From a virus, in IMG/VR virus record IMGVR_UViG_3300048571_000088, positions 124,001 to 188,000 of that record: DNA of 64,000 bases. One strand, written 5' to 3'. The stretch's first letter is position 1; each line of letters opens with the position of its first letter. The position numbers and the translations under genes were made by a program. Below are positions 48,786 through 58,546 of the stretch, piece after piece. The notes beneath the pieces were generated by a model. It did no database searches. It was not told the DNA's origin and saw only the letters and a program-made list of their open reading frames with translations.

Positions 48786-49382
48786 ATGTTAAAAGTAATA
48801 AAAAATACTACCAGTAACGCTAAAGTAAAAAGCCTAAGCCTAGGCTTTGAGTACGATTCTGTCACTAATACTTTATCTTTACCTAAAGAGCAAGATTATA
48901 GGTTATTTGATACCGAAGGGAATAGTTACGTCGTGAAGGGAGATAATCCGCATGTAAATTCAAATGTATTACTACTTGAATTAGCTAGGTATACGGGATT
49001 TCAAGAGGATTTACAAATTACTCTTAATGGAGTTGCACACACAATATTACTCCGACTAGAAGAAACTACAGACAGTTTATTTTCACTTAAGTGCTATAAA
49101 ATAGGAGGCTACAATAATTACGTGCTTGCATTTAAAAATCTAACTAGTGAATCTGTAGTCTTATCTATTAATAAGAGTGATCTTAAAAGTATAGGTAATT
49201 GTATTAACACAGTTGACGGAAGCCTTCAAGGATTAGGTACTATTATAGATAGCAGAAGAGCTTACAAGAGAAATTTAACAACAAGCTATCCTAGTGCTCT
49301 TGATTTATCTTCCTTCTCTGAAGTTCCTAATACGAGAACACAAGACAATAACTTCTATTTCTACACTGTAGGTGCTACATGA
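48786..49382 (+). CDS. Baseplate-region protein, unknown function
   Basis: A 199-aa product starting at the ATG just after the preceding stop; an in-frame ATG at 48741 lies inside that gene and is less likely. The sequence is beta-rich, with ordinary late-gene codon use. An internal 12-base palindrome (AAGCCTAGGCTT, 48836-48847) is present near the start. The stop overlaps the next start (ATGA). It is part of a run of small structural genes before the large fibre. Confidence 0.5.
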   Translation: MLKVIKNTTSNAKVKSLSLGFEYDSVTNTLSLPKEQDYRLFDTEGNSYVVKGDNPHVNSNVLLLELARYTGFQEDLQITLNGVAHTILLRLEETTDSLFSLKCYKIGGYNNYVLAFKNLTSESVVLSINKSDLKSIGNCINTVDGSLQGLGTIIDSRRAYKRNLTTSYPSALDLSSFSEVPNTRTQDNNFYFYTVGAT

Positions 49383-49948
49383 TAATAACAAAACAATCAC
49401 TACAAGACTACGATCTAACTAGAATAGACACAGTTCTATATAGAAAGAACACTAGTATTGCAGCCGGAACACCTGTAGGAGTAATAGAGATAACAGGAAA
49501 GGAAGAAATAAGTAAAGTAAAAGATACCGTAAAATATGGTAATAAACTCATAGATACAAAAGGGTTATCATTAGGTGACCTACTTTTGACACTTATTTCA
49601 GAAGGATATGTCTGTAAGCTTCACTCGGGGATTTTAGGCAATATACCTATGCTCGCAATTCAAGATTTTAGTACTTGTACGGTAACCGTAGAAACAGTAA
49701 ATCAAATACCATATAAACTATCAACTGATCCTTTATCTGTAGTAGATTACTACTTATTCTCTGATAATGTTCAAATACCATATGCAATAAAATCTGGTAC
49801 GTTATTCTGTGACACCACCTCAAAAAATCCTATGAAACTAATTAAAAAGAGCTATAAAAATGTAGTTATCAGATATTCTTTAGACTCTGTTCGAACAGAA
49901 GATAAAAGAGTACTTGATTACGGAGATCCTCAAAATGTCAGCACCTAA
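49379..49948 (+). CDS. Baseplate or fibre-linked protein, unknown function
   Basis: A 189-aa product, beta-rich, starting at an ATG that overlaps the previous stop. No enzyme motif or membrane span is visible. Its end overlaps the next gene by 14 bases; CGG at the overlap (49921) is out of frame, and I see no sign of frameshifting here. A structural role in the outer baseplate is inferred from position. Confidence 0.5.
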   Translation: MIITKQSLQDYDLTRIDTVLYRKNTSIAAGTPVGVIEITGKEEISKVKDTVKYGNKLIDTKGLSLGDLLLTLISEGYVCKLHSGILGNIPMLAIQDFSTCTVTVETVNQIPYKLSTDPLSVVDYYLFSDNVQIPYAIKSGTLFCDTTSKNPMKLIKKSYKNVVIRYSLDSVRTEDKRVLDYGDPQNVST

Positions 49949-50918
49949 ATACTTAGTACGAAAGAACTATACTTTCAAAGTGAAACCACAGCCTCTTTAT
50001 GGTGTTTGCTCAACGACTAACGAAGTTTTAGGAAGAGTAGAAACAACGAGTAAAGATCTTGTCCTCCTTCCCCAACAGGTAAATATTGATTCTATAGGCT
50101 TATCCAATAACGGCCAGTCCTATTTTATAAAAAGAGTGGGAAATGAGCTTTTATTTTCTGACGAGAGTTATACTCCTGTTATAGATTTACTTGAAATTGA
50201 CACTTCTCTTTTGGATAATACTGACTTTTCTTCTGTACCTGAGTCTATTAAACGACATCTAATAGAAGGAGTAATATGTGGTCCAACAGCCACTTTTCCT
50301 TTCTTAGGTCACACTACGGATAGTTTATATTTTAAAGTAAGTGAAGGCGTTGTAACTCCACTATACGGAAGAATTGACTACAGTCAAGGTAAAGTGTATG
50401 TTTATGATTATGATTATGATGATACACTTACATCATACCCGCGTGTGTATTGTCTCATAAATACAACTAAACTTACTACCTCCCGATTAGGTACTCAATT
50501 AATAGATACTACAAAATCTGGTATATACTCATCAAAATATGTAACTAGCCACTACTTAGCAGAGTTAAGTACTAATACAAATGATATTCTACTTACATTA
50601 CACTCTAAAGTAATTGCAGTTGTTACAGCTAATATAAAACTAAACGGAATAGAATACGTCGACGGTGATTACTTGATGTTGTTTCCTAATAGATATATAA
50701 TGAAAGAGTCTACCAACGGATTAAGTTCAAGAAGTACAGACAGCTTAGAAGTCTCTTTTAGTCACTACTATCAAGACTACATAAAAGAAAATTATACAAG
50801 TATTGATAAAGTCTCAATCAACACAAAATTAAAACCAAGCTCATCTAAAACAATAGAATTGTACTATCTGAATGACAGAGAAGAGATAGATGGGAAAGAA
50901 TCACTTTATATTTACTAG
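49935..50918 (+). CDS. Tail/baseplate structural protein, unknown function
   Basis: The 327-aa product starts at ATG 49935 within the end of the previous gene; an in-frame ATA at 49914 is unlikely. It is rich in Tyr, Thr, Leu and Ser, with the repetitive YDYDYDD stretch near residue 158, and looks beta-structured. It ends in TAG eleven bases before the fibre gene. It may connect the fibre to the baseplate. No family is recognised. Confidence 0.5.
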   Translation: MSAPKYLVRKNYTFKVKPQPLYGVCSTTNEVLGRVETTSKDLVLLPQQVNIDSIGLSNNGQSYFIKRVGNELLFSDESYTPVIDLLEIDTSLLDNTDFSSVPESIKRHLIEGVICGPTATFPFLGHTTDSLYFKVSEGVVTPLYGRIDYSQGKVYVYDYDYDDTLTSYPRVYCLINTTKLTTSRLGTQLIDTTKSGIYSSKYVTSHYLAELSTNTNDILLTLHSKVIAVVTANIKLNGIEYVDGDYLMLFPNRYIMKESTNGLSSRSTDSLEVSFSHYYQDYIKENYTSIDKVSINTKLKPSSSKTIELYYLNDREEIDGKESLYIY

Positions 50919-50929
50919 GATAAACCTAC

Positions 50930-53900
50930 ATGCCAACACCTGATATATTCACTTATGTACCAAACAGTTCAACAACAGCTAATCAAGTTAATCTTTTAGG
51001 TCAAGACTTAGATGTAGCTTTCTCTATACTAGAGACTCTTTTGACTTCTGATGATACTTACAATTCAAGTATAAACAGTTCAATTGGATCTCTAGATACT
51101 AAGTACCTAAAAGATTACTATCCTGATGGAGGTAGTATTAGTTATACTCAGAATCTATTCTTTCCTCTTCACTCGAAAGAAGCTTCTTTAGAATTGTATC
51201 CACTGGCAGACACATCAAGTCTAAACAATATTACGATTAACAACTTAATTGTTCCTGCCACGGTATACACTTATAAGCATGATGGCGTTCTTATTTTAGA
51301 TACAGATTTTTCTATTATAGGTAGAAAAATAATCTTTAAGACTAGGCCAACAGAGCAATTAACAATTACTTATTTAGGCTATAGTGTCATAGATGGTCAA
51401 CTAACACAACCTAATCTGAGACGTAATGTGTACCCACACAGTAGTAGTGTATCTGTAGTATCTAATACTTATACACTAAGCGGAGATTACTTTAGTAAGT
51501 GTAGTGACCAATTAAAGTCAAGAATAAATAACAGTGAGAATATAGATGGGTACGTCAGTGTTTTCCTAGATGACGAAAAGATATTACTCAGTGATGTTGA
51601 AATAACAACTACAAGTCTTAAGTTTCACACTGAGAGTACATTATCTGACTCCAATAGTTTTACTGTGTATCTTGCAAATACTACTTTAGGTGATTTAATA
51701 GAAGGTTTGTATCGTTTAATCTATTCTCATAATCATTCAACTACTGAAGGAGAAGGTATTTCCCATCGAGGTCTATTAGGTTTGTATACTAATACAGATA
51801 CGATCAAATACTCTACAAGCGATAAAGAAAACTATGAGCATCCTCAGTATTTCAATCGAGAAGGTTATATAGCAGACCCTACAGTATATAATAATGCAGT
51901 GCTTGGTGATATCCTAGTAAGTTCAACAGACTCTTCGAATTACTTTAACAACCTCGAGGAAAACTCAAATAAGATTGTTTTTGGTTCTTACACTAACGGC
52001 CATACTTTATATTTTGATAAGAACTTACAAGCTGTTGTACTAGATTCGTCAGAAGATAAGAACGGCCTTAATATTAAGGCTGCCCTAAATAAGACGATAT
52101 TAAGACTGAACAACAACTATATCACCAACAAAAAACTATTAGATAATTCTGTACACCTAGAAGTTATGCTGGAGCAAACAAATAGTACAGGTCAAGGAAT
52201 AATTAAGTTTGTTAAAAGAGTAGTTGACGCTGTTGATTCTTCTATAATTACTGCTACAGACGATGCTAGACTGTATGTAAAGTATATAAATACAAGCAAC
52301 ATAGAAGTAAATTCTAAAATAAACCTAGAATCAAATAGTAAACTAACTTTTGGTACTCCTGAACTGTATGAAGTTTCTGTATCTTCCGTTGATTCCTCTC
52401 TGACCTTTACCAGTTCAACAACTGAGAATACTAACTACAAAGTAAAGTTTACAATACCTACTAAACATGTAAAAGTCGAAGCTGATCTTATTGAATCTCC
52501 TCTTATTAGCCTCAATGGCACCTCTAAGATCAGCTTTGGTACTGACTATACGCAATCAATTGACTATGTGAATAATTACCTTACTGTTACTACACCTAAA
52601 GCTACAAACTACAGAAGTAATGGTTATAGGAGTGGATTGACATTCGATAAGAAATATTGGATGTATTGTTCAACATCTTCAGGCGAGTCTGTATCAGAGT
52701 CAACAGTAGGTAATCAAGACTTGTATGTTGAGTCAGGAGTGAACGGCTCTGTATACTTTATAAACAATACAGACAACGGGTTTACTACTGGAGTTGATGA
52801 CTTAACCTTAAAAGAACGAGCAGATTTGTACTCTAAATCTATGACTCTCTCTAAAATCGTAGTGAACTATAATGCTTCAACAGTGAGTCCAGTCTGCCTA
52901 GATCCGTTTGACAATAATAAAATATTTGCAGGTAAAGACCTGAGTGGAAATATCTCGACCATTTTAAAAACAAATGGTAAAGTAATTATTGCTAATAATT
53001 ATACCCCATCTTCTGTAGGTACTCCTGTTATAGTATATGGAGAATTATTAGCTGGAAGGTTAGCTTGCTCTGGTGATATCAACTCAGATTCTGGTTATTA
53101 TGGTAATGTGTTCATACCAAGTACAAATAAATTAGTTGTGACTGGTACTTCTCTGTTTGATGGTCCTATATCATTTACTAATAAAGTTACAATGACTAGT
53201 GATTTAACTGCAGACACAATACTAGTTAAAGATTTATTGAGTGATGTACTAGAAGTAAAAGAAGATCTTATTACAAAAACTCTAGAAGTTACAGCAGGTA
53301 CTCGTCTACAAACAGTAGAGATTAAAGATTCTTTAGAAGTCTCGAAAGCGATTATTCAGAATAGTTCTACAGCAAATAACGTACTAAACGGAACTTTAAA
53401 AGTAGTAGGGAAGACGTATTTACTGCAAGATTTAGATCTTAATAACTCTGTCATTACAGGTGTTATAAATAGTGCAGTTCCTGCTGTAGATGAAGCTGTA
53501 AGTTATGCTCTGCTAAAATACGAACAAAGTATCCTAGAAGAAAGTTTACTAACTGCAATTGATACTAAAGTTGACGCCGCAATTAATAGTATCCTATCGC
53601 TAGCGTGGCCTTTAGGTTCTGTATACATGAATGAAACATCAATTCAAAATCCTTCTGCTAGTAATATGATGAATTTTGGTGTGTGGAATAGAAGTTACGA
53701 AGGAAGATCACCTATGGGTGTAATCGAAAACACTTATATCCTTTCAACAATTACAGACGAAGATGTTAAAGCAGGTTTGCAACAATCAATTGGCTCACTA
53801 TTTGGAGAATACGTAGTATCACTTATCGGGGAGAATAATGGACCGCATACTCACCAAGGCACTGCATTTGGCTCTACTTCTGCCGAGTATAAAGGAGGCC

Positions 53901-54031
53901 GAGGAGGATACTGGAATCATGACAGTTTAGATCACCCTGGTTCCCCCACTACTGGACTATCAGGAGAAGGTGTACCTCACTTAAACGTGCACCCAGTTAA
54001 ATTAACATCAATATGGACAAGGATGGGATAA
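50930..54031 (+). CDS. Tail fibre with collar-type C-terminal domain
   Basis: The 1033-aa product is a long beta-structured fibre whose C-terminal 150 residues match the phage collar/short tail fibre domain. It has WPLGSVYMNE near 892, FGVWNRSYEGRSPMGV, GPHTHQG near 971 and PHLNVHPV near 1016, ending IWTRMG. In T4 gp12-like proteins such histidines hold a metal in the trimer and the tip binds the cell surface. Two coiled-coil-like stretches precede the tip (about 770-800 and 855-890). It is the best candidate for receptor binding. CGG occurs only out of frame. Confidence 0.78.
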   Translation: MPTPDIFTYVPNSSTTANQVNLLGQDLDVAFSILETLLTSDDTYNSSINSSIGSLDTKYLKDYYPDGGSISYTQNLFFPLHSKEASLELYPLADTSSLNNITINNLIVPATVYTYKHDGVLILDTDFSIIGRKIIFKTRPTEQLTITYLGYSVIDGQLTQPNLRRNVYPHSSSVSVVSNTYTLSGDYFSKCSDQLKSRINNSENIDGYVSVFLDDEKILLSDVEITTTSLKFHTESTLSDSNSFTVYLANTTLGDLIEGLYRLIYSHNHSTTEGEGISHRGLLGLYTNTDTIKYSTSDKENYEHPQYFNREGYIADPTVYNNAVLGDILVSSTDSSNYFNNLEENSNKIVFGSYTNGHTLYFDKNLQAVVLDSSEDKNGLNIKAALNKTILRLNNNYITNKKLLDNSVHLEVMLEQTNSTGQGIIKFVKRVVDAVDSSIITATDDARLYVKYINTSNIEVNSKINLESNSKLTFGTPELYEVSVSSVDSSLTFTSSTTENTNYKVKFTIPTKHVKVEADLIESPLISLNGTSKISFGTDYTQSIDYVNNYLTVTTPKATNYRSNGYRSGLTFDKKYWMYCSTSSGESVSESTVGNQDLYVESGVNGSVYFINNTDNGFTTGVDDLTLKERADLYSKSMTLSKIVVNYNASTVSPVCLDPFDNNKIFAGKDLSGNISTILKTNGKVIIANNYTPSSVGTPVIVYGELLAGRLACSGDINSDSGYYGNVFIPSTNKLVVTGTSLFDGPISFTNKVTMTSDLTADTILVKDLLSDVLEVKEDLITKTLEVTAGTRLQTVEIKDSLEVSKAIIQNSSTANNVLNGTLKVVGKTYLLQDLDLNNSVITGVINSAVPAVDEAVSYALLKYEQSILEESLLTAIDTKVDAAINSILSLAWPLGSVYMNETSIQNPSASNMMNFGVWNRSYEGRSPMGVIENTYILSTITDEDVKAGLQQSIGSLFGEYVVSLIGENNGPHTHQGTAFGSTSAEYKGGRGGYWNHDSLDHPGSPTTGLSGEGVPHLNVHPVKLTSIWTRMG

Positions 54032-55221
54032 TGGCAACACGTAAGACGTACTCATTCCCTATTTACAAACTATTAGCTACAAGTCAATTGAAAATATCTG
54101 AGCCTAATAACTCAGATATTTTCATTAAGTCAGAGAATAACTACAGTATTGAATATAATAGTAAATATGAATTCTCTGCTAACTGTAAAGACATCTCTAC
54201 ATCTAATGCTAAGTTGATTCTAACAACAAATACATTAGGTATTCTATTAACTGATAAATACAGTAGCGACTTAGTTCCTTTGTATTACAAAGTAAAAAGT
54301 AAAGAGATAGATAAAATTCAACATCTAATAGGATCTGATTTCCTAGTCGAAGATGACTATATCTATCATAATATACGCGACAAGTTAATCGACACTATGT
54401 ATAGTTACCCAGTCTTAGATCTAAGCCTAGAGAGAGTTAGACAAACAGAAGGGATAAAAATAAAAAGATTAAAAAGTAACTTTAAAGTTACAATTAATTC
54501 AGCAGGAAGAAAATACTCTATAAAGTTAAAATCTTCAAACGTATATAATCTTGAAGTATATAAAGATGTGTTAGAACTAAGTGAAAATATTTATCTTCCG
54601 TTGACTACTTTCACACTAACCACAAAAGAAGAAGTAATCGAGAGTTTTCTAGATTATAACTCCCTATCTGAAATTCCTTTCTCTGTGTCTGATGAAGTAG
54701 AGAAGCAACCATACTCAGACTACTTAGATAGATACTCATATCAAATCTGTGAGAGTAATTTGAAATTCTCCACTATCAATACTGCAACGTACATGTATTT
54801 AACTTCTTCTGGATACTTACTTACACCTGTAAAGCAAGATTCACTAGATTGGATATGTACAATCACTAGAGCACCTAAAGTAACAGAAAAGTATTTAAAT
54901 CCTTATAAAGATAATATTAAAACTTCTCTTAATTTAAATAAGTATAATATCACTTCTAGTATTATATCATTCAATGAGACTCCGTATAACAAGTTAAACT
55001 ACATGCTAAACGAATCTGATTTACTCTTAGGCAGAGTTCCTTATTTGAGTACAGAAACCTCTGTCACTTACATATCAAATAAGTTAAAAGATTACGACAC
55101 TATTCCTATTACCGCCAGCTTAAACTCTGATACACTTTCTTTAATTTCATACTTGAATATAGAGAAAACAACACCAAGAATCACAGACGAGTATTATAAT
55201 TACGAAGAGGTGCCTACATGA
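54031..55221 (+). CDS. Fibre-associated protein, unknown function
   Basis: A 396-aa product starting at the ATG that overlaps the fibre stop (TAATGG); an in-frame ATG 18 bases upstream has no ribosome site. It is Ser, Tyr, Lys and Asn rich with many short strands, and no membrane span or motif is visible. It is translated from the fibre transcript and may be a fibre segment or adaptor. Its TGA overlaps the next ATG. Confidence 0.5.
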   Translation: MATRKTYSFPIYKLLATSQLKISEPNNSDIFIKSENNYSIEYNSKYEFSANCKDISTSNAKLILTTNTLGILLTDKYSSDLVPLYYKVKSKEIDKIQHLIGSDFLVEDDYIYHNIRDKLIDTMYSYPVLDLSLERVRQTEGIKIKRLKSNFKVTINSAGRKYSIKLKSSNVYNLEVYKDVLELSENIYLPLTTFTLTTKEEVIESFLDYNSLSEIPFSVSDEVEKQPYSDYLDRYSYQICESNLKFSTINTATYMYLTSSGYLLTPVKQDSLDWICTITRAPKVTEKYLNPYKDNIKTSLNLNKYNITSSIISFNETPYNKLNYMLNESDLLLGRVPYLSTETSVTYISNKLKDYDTIPITASLNSDTLSLISYLNIEKTTPRITDEYYNYEEVPT

Positions 55222-56429
55222 GCGCTATTAAAGAGTATCTAAATCAGTTTCAAGATCTTCTAGTAGGAATTAATCTTAAAGAGGAAGATCTCCCGTTAAA
55301 ATATATTAAAGAAGAATTGGACTTACTAGAGAAAATTGTAGATAATGTAGCTACTAAAATAAACACACAAGATAATACAGTAACAAAAGCTACAGAAGAA
55401 TTACATAGTTTGTACTTAACTACTCTGGAATCATTAAGTAATAAAGTCGAGTATATAAGAGACACAGCAGAAGCATTTTCTAAATTAAATATAACGTATG
55501 ATAGGAATAGCTTACTAGATTACAAAGTATTTAATTTACTACAGTCAGACACATGTGTTTATGATTATGAAAGTCAAGGTTATACACTCAGAAAAAACCC
55601 TGTGACGAGTAAGGCAACACATGACTCTACAGCAGTAGATAGAGTGGTATACAATACTAACAGTAGTTTACACGATAGTATTCAACTTAAACTTCCTGAA
55701 GCATATATCTATAACTCTGTAAGTGTCTCTGTACTAGGTGTTGACGGAGTAGTAAGAAACTACTACAAAGATCTAAGTACAATACCTGATAAAACTTCAA
55801 TTACTTTTACTCATGACGAGATAATTTCATCTACTTCGTTAGTTGTTAGCTTAGGGCACATATCCCCTGATGACTATACAGAACAAGAAAAATTAAACAT
55901 GAATAATCAAGTAACTGTAGAACTTTGCCTCAGTAACTATTTACAGCATGGAAAAATAGAAGTCGATCCTGTTGAGCTATTAAGTGCTAAGTACTTGTCT
56001 TTTAATCAAACACTTACGTTAGGTGCTAACACATATTTAAATTATAATTTAAATATTAATGGAATTTCTTTTACTATTCCGGTAGGTAGTTCATACGTAT
56101 GTAAACGATTAGATATGGTAAATTTTAAAGAAGTTGATAAGATTGTTAAGTTATATATCGGAGATCAATACACAGAAGAAGACCTGACAGAAACTTCCTT
56201 GAAAGAAGTCGAAGAGAAGAACAGTAAATATATAGTATATATACCTAAAATTAAACAGAATATCATACTAAATAAGATTTTAAAAACGCTAGGAGGGACA
56301 TCGTTTGCTCTGGTAAATCATAATCTTTCAAAATATATTGAAATAGAATTAAATATAGAGATGTATTCATTTGATAAGAATAACACACCACTTTTAAAAA
56401 ATATTATAGGGTTTACAAAGAATGAATAA
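55218..56429 (+). CDS. Fibre-region protein with N-terminal coiled coil
   Basis: A 403-aa product with a helical N-terminal stretch (about 25-90, including ELDLLEKIVDNVATKIN and a heptad-like leucine pattern) followed by beta-rich sequence. This helix-then-sheet layout is common in trimeric fibre or adaptor proteins. It starts at an ATG overlapping the previous TGA and is followed by another overlapping gene. No specific family is recognised. Confidence 0.5.
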   Translation: MSAIKEYLNQFQDLLVGINLKEEDLPLKYIKEELDLLEKIVDNVATKINTQDNTVTKATEELHSLYLTTLESLSNKVEYIRDTAEAFSKLNITYDRNSLLDYKVFNLLQSDTCVYDYESQGYTLRKNPVTSKATHDSTAVDRVVYNTNSSLHDSIQLKLPEAYIYNSVSVSVLGVDGVVRNYYKDLSTIPDKTSITFTHDEIISSTSLVVSLGHISPDDYTEQEKLNMNNQVTVELCLSNYLQHGKIEVDPVELLSAKYLSFNQTLTLGANTYLNYNLNINGISFTIPVGSSYVCKRLDMVNFKEVDKIVKLYIGDQYTEEDLTETSLKEVEEKNSKYIVYIPKIKQNIILNKILKTLGGTSFALVNHNLSKYIEIELNIEMYSFDKNNTPLLKNIIGFTKNE

Positions 56430-58545
56430 GTACACTACGAGAGTAGTATCTGATGTTAAAGAAGAACTAGTAGCTACTGTTAATCAAGCAACGACTAAAT
56501 CAAATGATACGAGTGTAAAACTATTTAATACGTTAAACACTGTAGAAGAGAAGACTAACACATTTTTGAAGAGACTGACTGTGGTGTCAGATATGTTGTT
56601 AGATTTAAAGACAATTACAGGTGATGTTAAGAATCAAATTAATATTATCAGTTCAGGAGCTGTTTTACAAAAAACAGATATAGAGGTTAGTAGTAATGCA
56701 ATAGAGGTATCTAAGGACACTCAAACGGAAATTCCATTCAACCATGAAAAAAGTGTTATACGTTCCATTCTTCCATTCTATCTTAAAGATCAATCAGGTG
56801 TCCAGATATCTCAACGAGAAGTTTTTAAGTTCAATAAAAACTTCTCGATATCCTTCTCAAGGGTAGGGTACTCATTTTCAGTGGTTTTGGTATACCCTTA
56901 TAAGGTATTTCTGAATTCGCTACTTTTAGATTTTCTTAATACCTATGAAGGGAATTTACCTGTACTGTCCTCACTCAAGTATTTAAACGAAGATGGAAAG
57001 GAAGTTCAAGTGTTAGTAAACAACTTAAAAAGTATTGATCTCAATGATAAGTTAAGATTAGATAATAACTATAACTTAACTTTTGAGACAGTATACACTG
57101 ATCAACTTACGATTGAATTTTCTAATAAATCTCATAATTCTTTAAGTATAACAAGTATTAAGAGCTATTTAAATACTTATAAATCTAATGGAGAAATCAT
57201 ATACGGTCCATTCAGTACTAAAAGTAGTATACTCAAAGCTTCAATTAGCAGTTCAAGTATTAGTGATCAAACGGAAATAAGTGTAAGTCACGATATGTCT
57301 TCTTGGATTAAAATGGATACAACTACATCACTCAATCTTTCGCAAGATAAGACAAAGGTAGTTTCATTTAACACTATAAATGATCGCTCATTTAAAACAG
57401 AGGAAGACGTTAAAAAACTCTATGTAAAGATTTCAATCAATCCTTTACAAGATACATCACTAAATACTGCATACAAGACGGTCAAGGAATCAAACCTAAG
57501 TCGTACTCCATCTACTCTACCTAAAGATAAATACACGATATACGAAAAAAGGGAAAGAAGTAGATCTTATGGTGTACAAACCAATCTAGTTGCGTCTCTA
57601 GACTTAGTACCAACAGAAAGTATAGACTCTTTAGGATATCGTAATCAACTATATTCAATAGGTTTCGTAGACACACCTTTTTCATGTTCAGTAGCTAATA
57701 AAGAACAACGAGCTTATAAGTATGTAAACAAACTACTTAAAGTAGATTCTGGTATTATTGATGCAACTTATATTGACCCTAAAGAATTCAATATCTACGA
57801 TATGCAAATCTTAGAAGTTAAAGACACTTATAGAAATAACTCCAGTCAAAATCTATGTATTAAATCTAATGTGCCAGAAGGGATGTATAAGATAGTAGTA
57901 GGTTCAAAGACACTGTCACTAGACTTAACATCAGGCTATATTAACAATAGTTTAAATCTTGTCGTTTCCGTCCCTTACTCAGATGTAAAAATACTGAACG
58001 AAATAAATGAAGTAGTGTTTAATATTCAAAAAGAATCACTTAACAAGTACACAGAGGACGAAGTAGACTACTACTATTTAGATTTGTCTAATTATCTATT
58101 TCATACAATAGTAATATCAGGAATGAAACATAGTGTCTTGTACCCTTCGCTCCCACTAAATACCGATGAGTTTTCCTTACTAAACGGTTCTTTAGTTTTC
58201 AGTGATAGTAATGAGTATGAAGTAGATATCTTCCAGTTAGCAAAAAAAGAAGTAGTCTATACAACACATCTTAGCTACTTAAATGGAAATTACCTAAAAA
58301 GAGAAGAAGACGATAGTACTACTTATAATTTTACAGTAGTAAAAGATAGTAGGAGCATAATAAAACTAAATCATGTATTAATTAAAAACGGATCAGTAGT
58401 AATTACAAACGTAGCAACAGAAGACACTGAGCAGTACACACCACAACTAACTCCAGCCGTATCTTATCTAAATCTAGGACAGGATCAAGAACTGGTATAT
58501 TTAAGTACAGATACAGACAACCCTGAAATTTATTTAGAGATCTAA
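56422..58545 (+). CDS. Fibre-region structural protein with N-terminal coiled coil
   Basis: The 707-aa product opens with a helical stretch (about 10-75, TLNTVEEKTNTFLKRLTVV...) that looks like a coiled coil, then continues as strand-rich sequence to the end. The order resembles the preceding 403-aa protein, so the two may be related or partner proteins of one fibre. It starts eight bases before the previous stop. No catalytic motif is seen. Confidence 0.5.
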   Translation: MNKYTTRVVSDVKEELVATVNQATTKSNDTSVKLFNTLNTVEEKTNTFLKRLTVVSDMLLDLKTITGDVKNQINIISSGAVLQKTDIEVSSNAIEVSKDTQTEIPFNHEKSVIRSILPFYLKDQSGVQISQREVFKFNKNFSISFSRVGYSFSVVLVYPYKVFLNSLLLDFLNTYEGNLPVLSSLKYLNEDGKEVQVLVNNLKSIDLNDKLRLDNNYNLTFETVYTDQLTIEFSNKSHNSLSITSIKSYLNTYKSNGEIIYGPFSTKSSILKASISSSSISDQTEISVSHDMSSWIKMDTTTSLNLSQDKTKVVSFNTINDRSFKTEEDVKKLYVKISINPLQDTSLNTAYKTVKESNLSRTPSTLPKDKYTIYEKRERSRSYGVQTNLVASLDLVPTESIDSLGYRNQLYSIGFVDTPFSCSVANKEQRAYKYVNKLLKVDSGIIDATYIDPKEFNIYDMQILEVKDTYRNNSSQNLCIKSNVPEGMYKIVVGSKTLSLDLTSGYINNSLNLVVSVPYSDVKILNEINEVVFNIQKESLNKYTEDEVDYYYLDLSNYLFHTIVISGMKHSVLYPSLPLNTDEFSLLNGSLVFSDSNEYEVDIFQLAKKEVVYTTHLSYLNGNYLKREEDDSTTYNFTVVKDSRSIIKLNHVLIKNGSVVITNVATEDTEQYTPQLTPAVSYLNLGQDQELVYLSTDTDNPEIYLEI

Positions 58546-58546
58546 T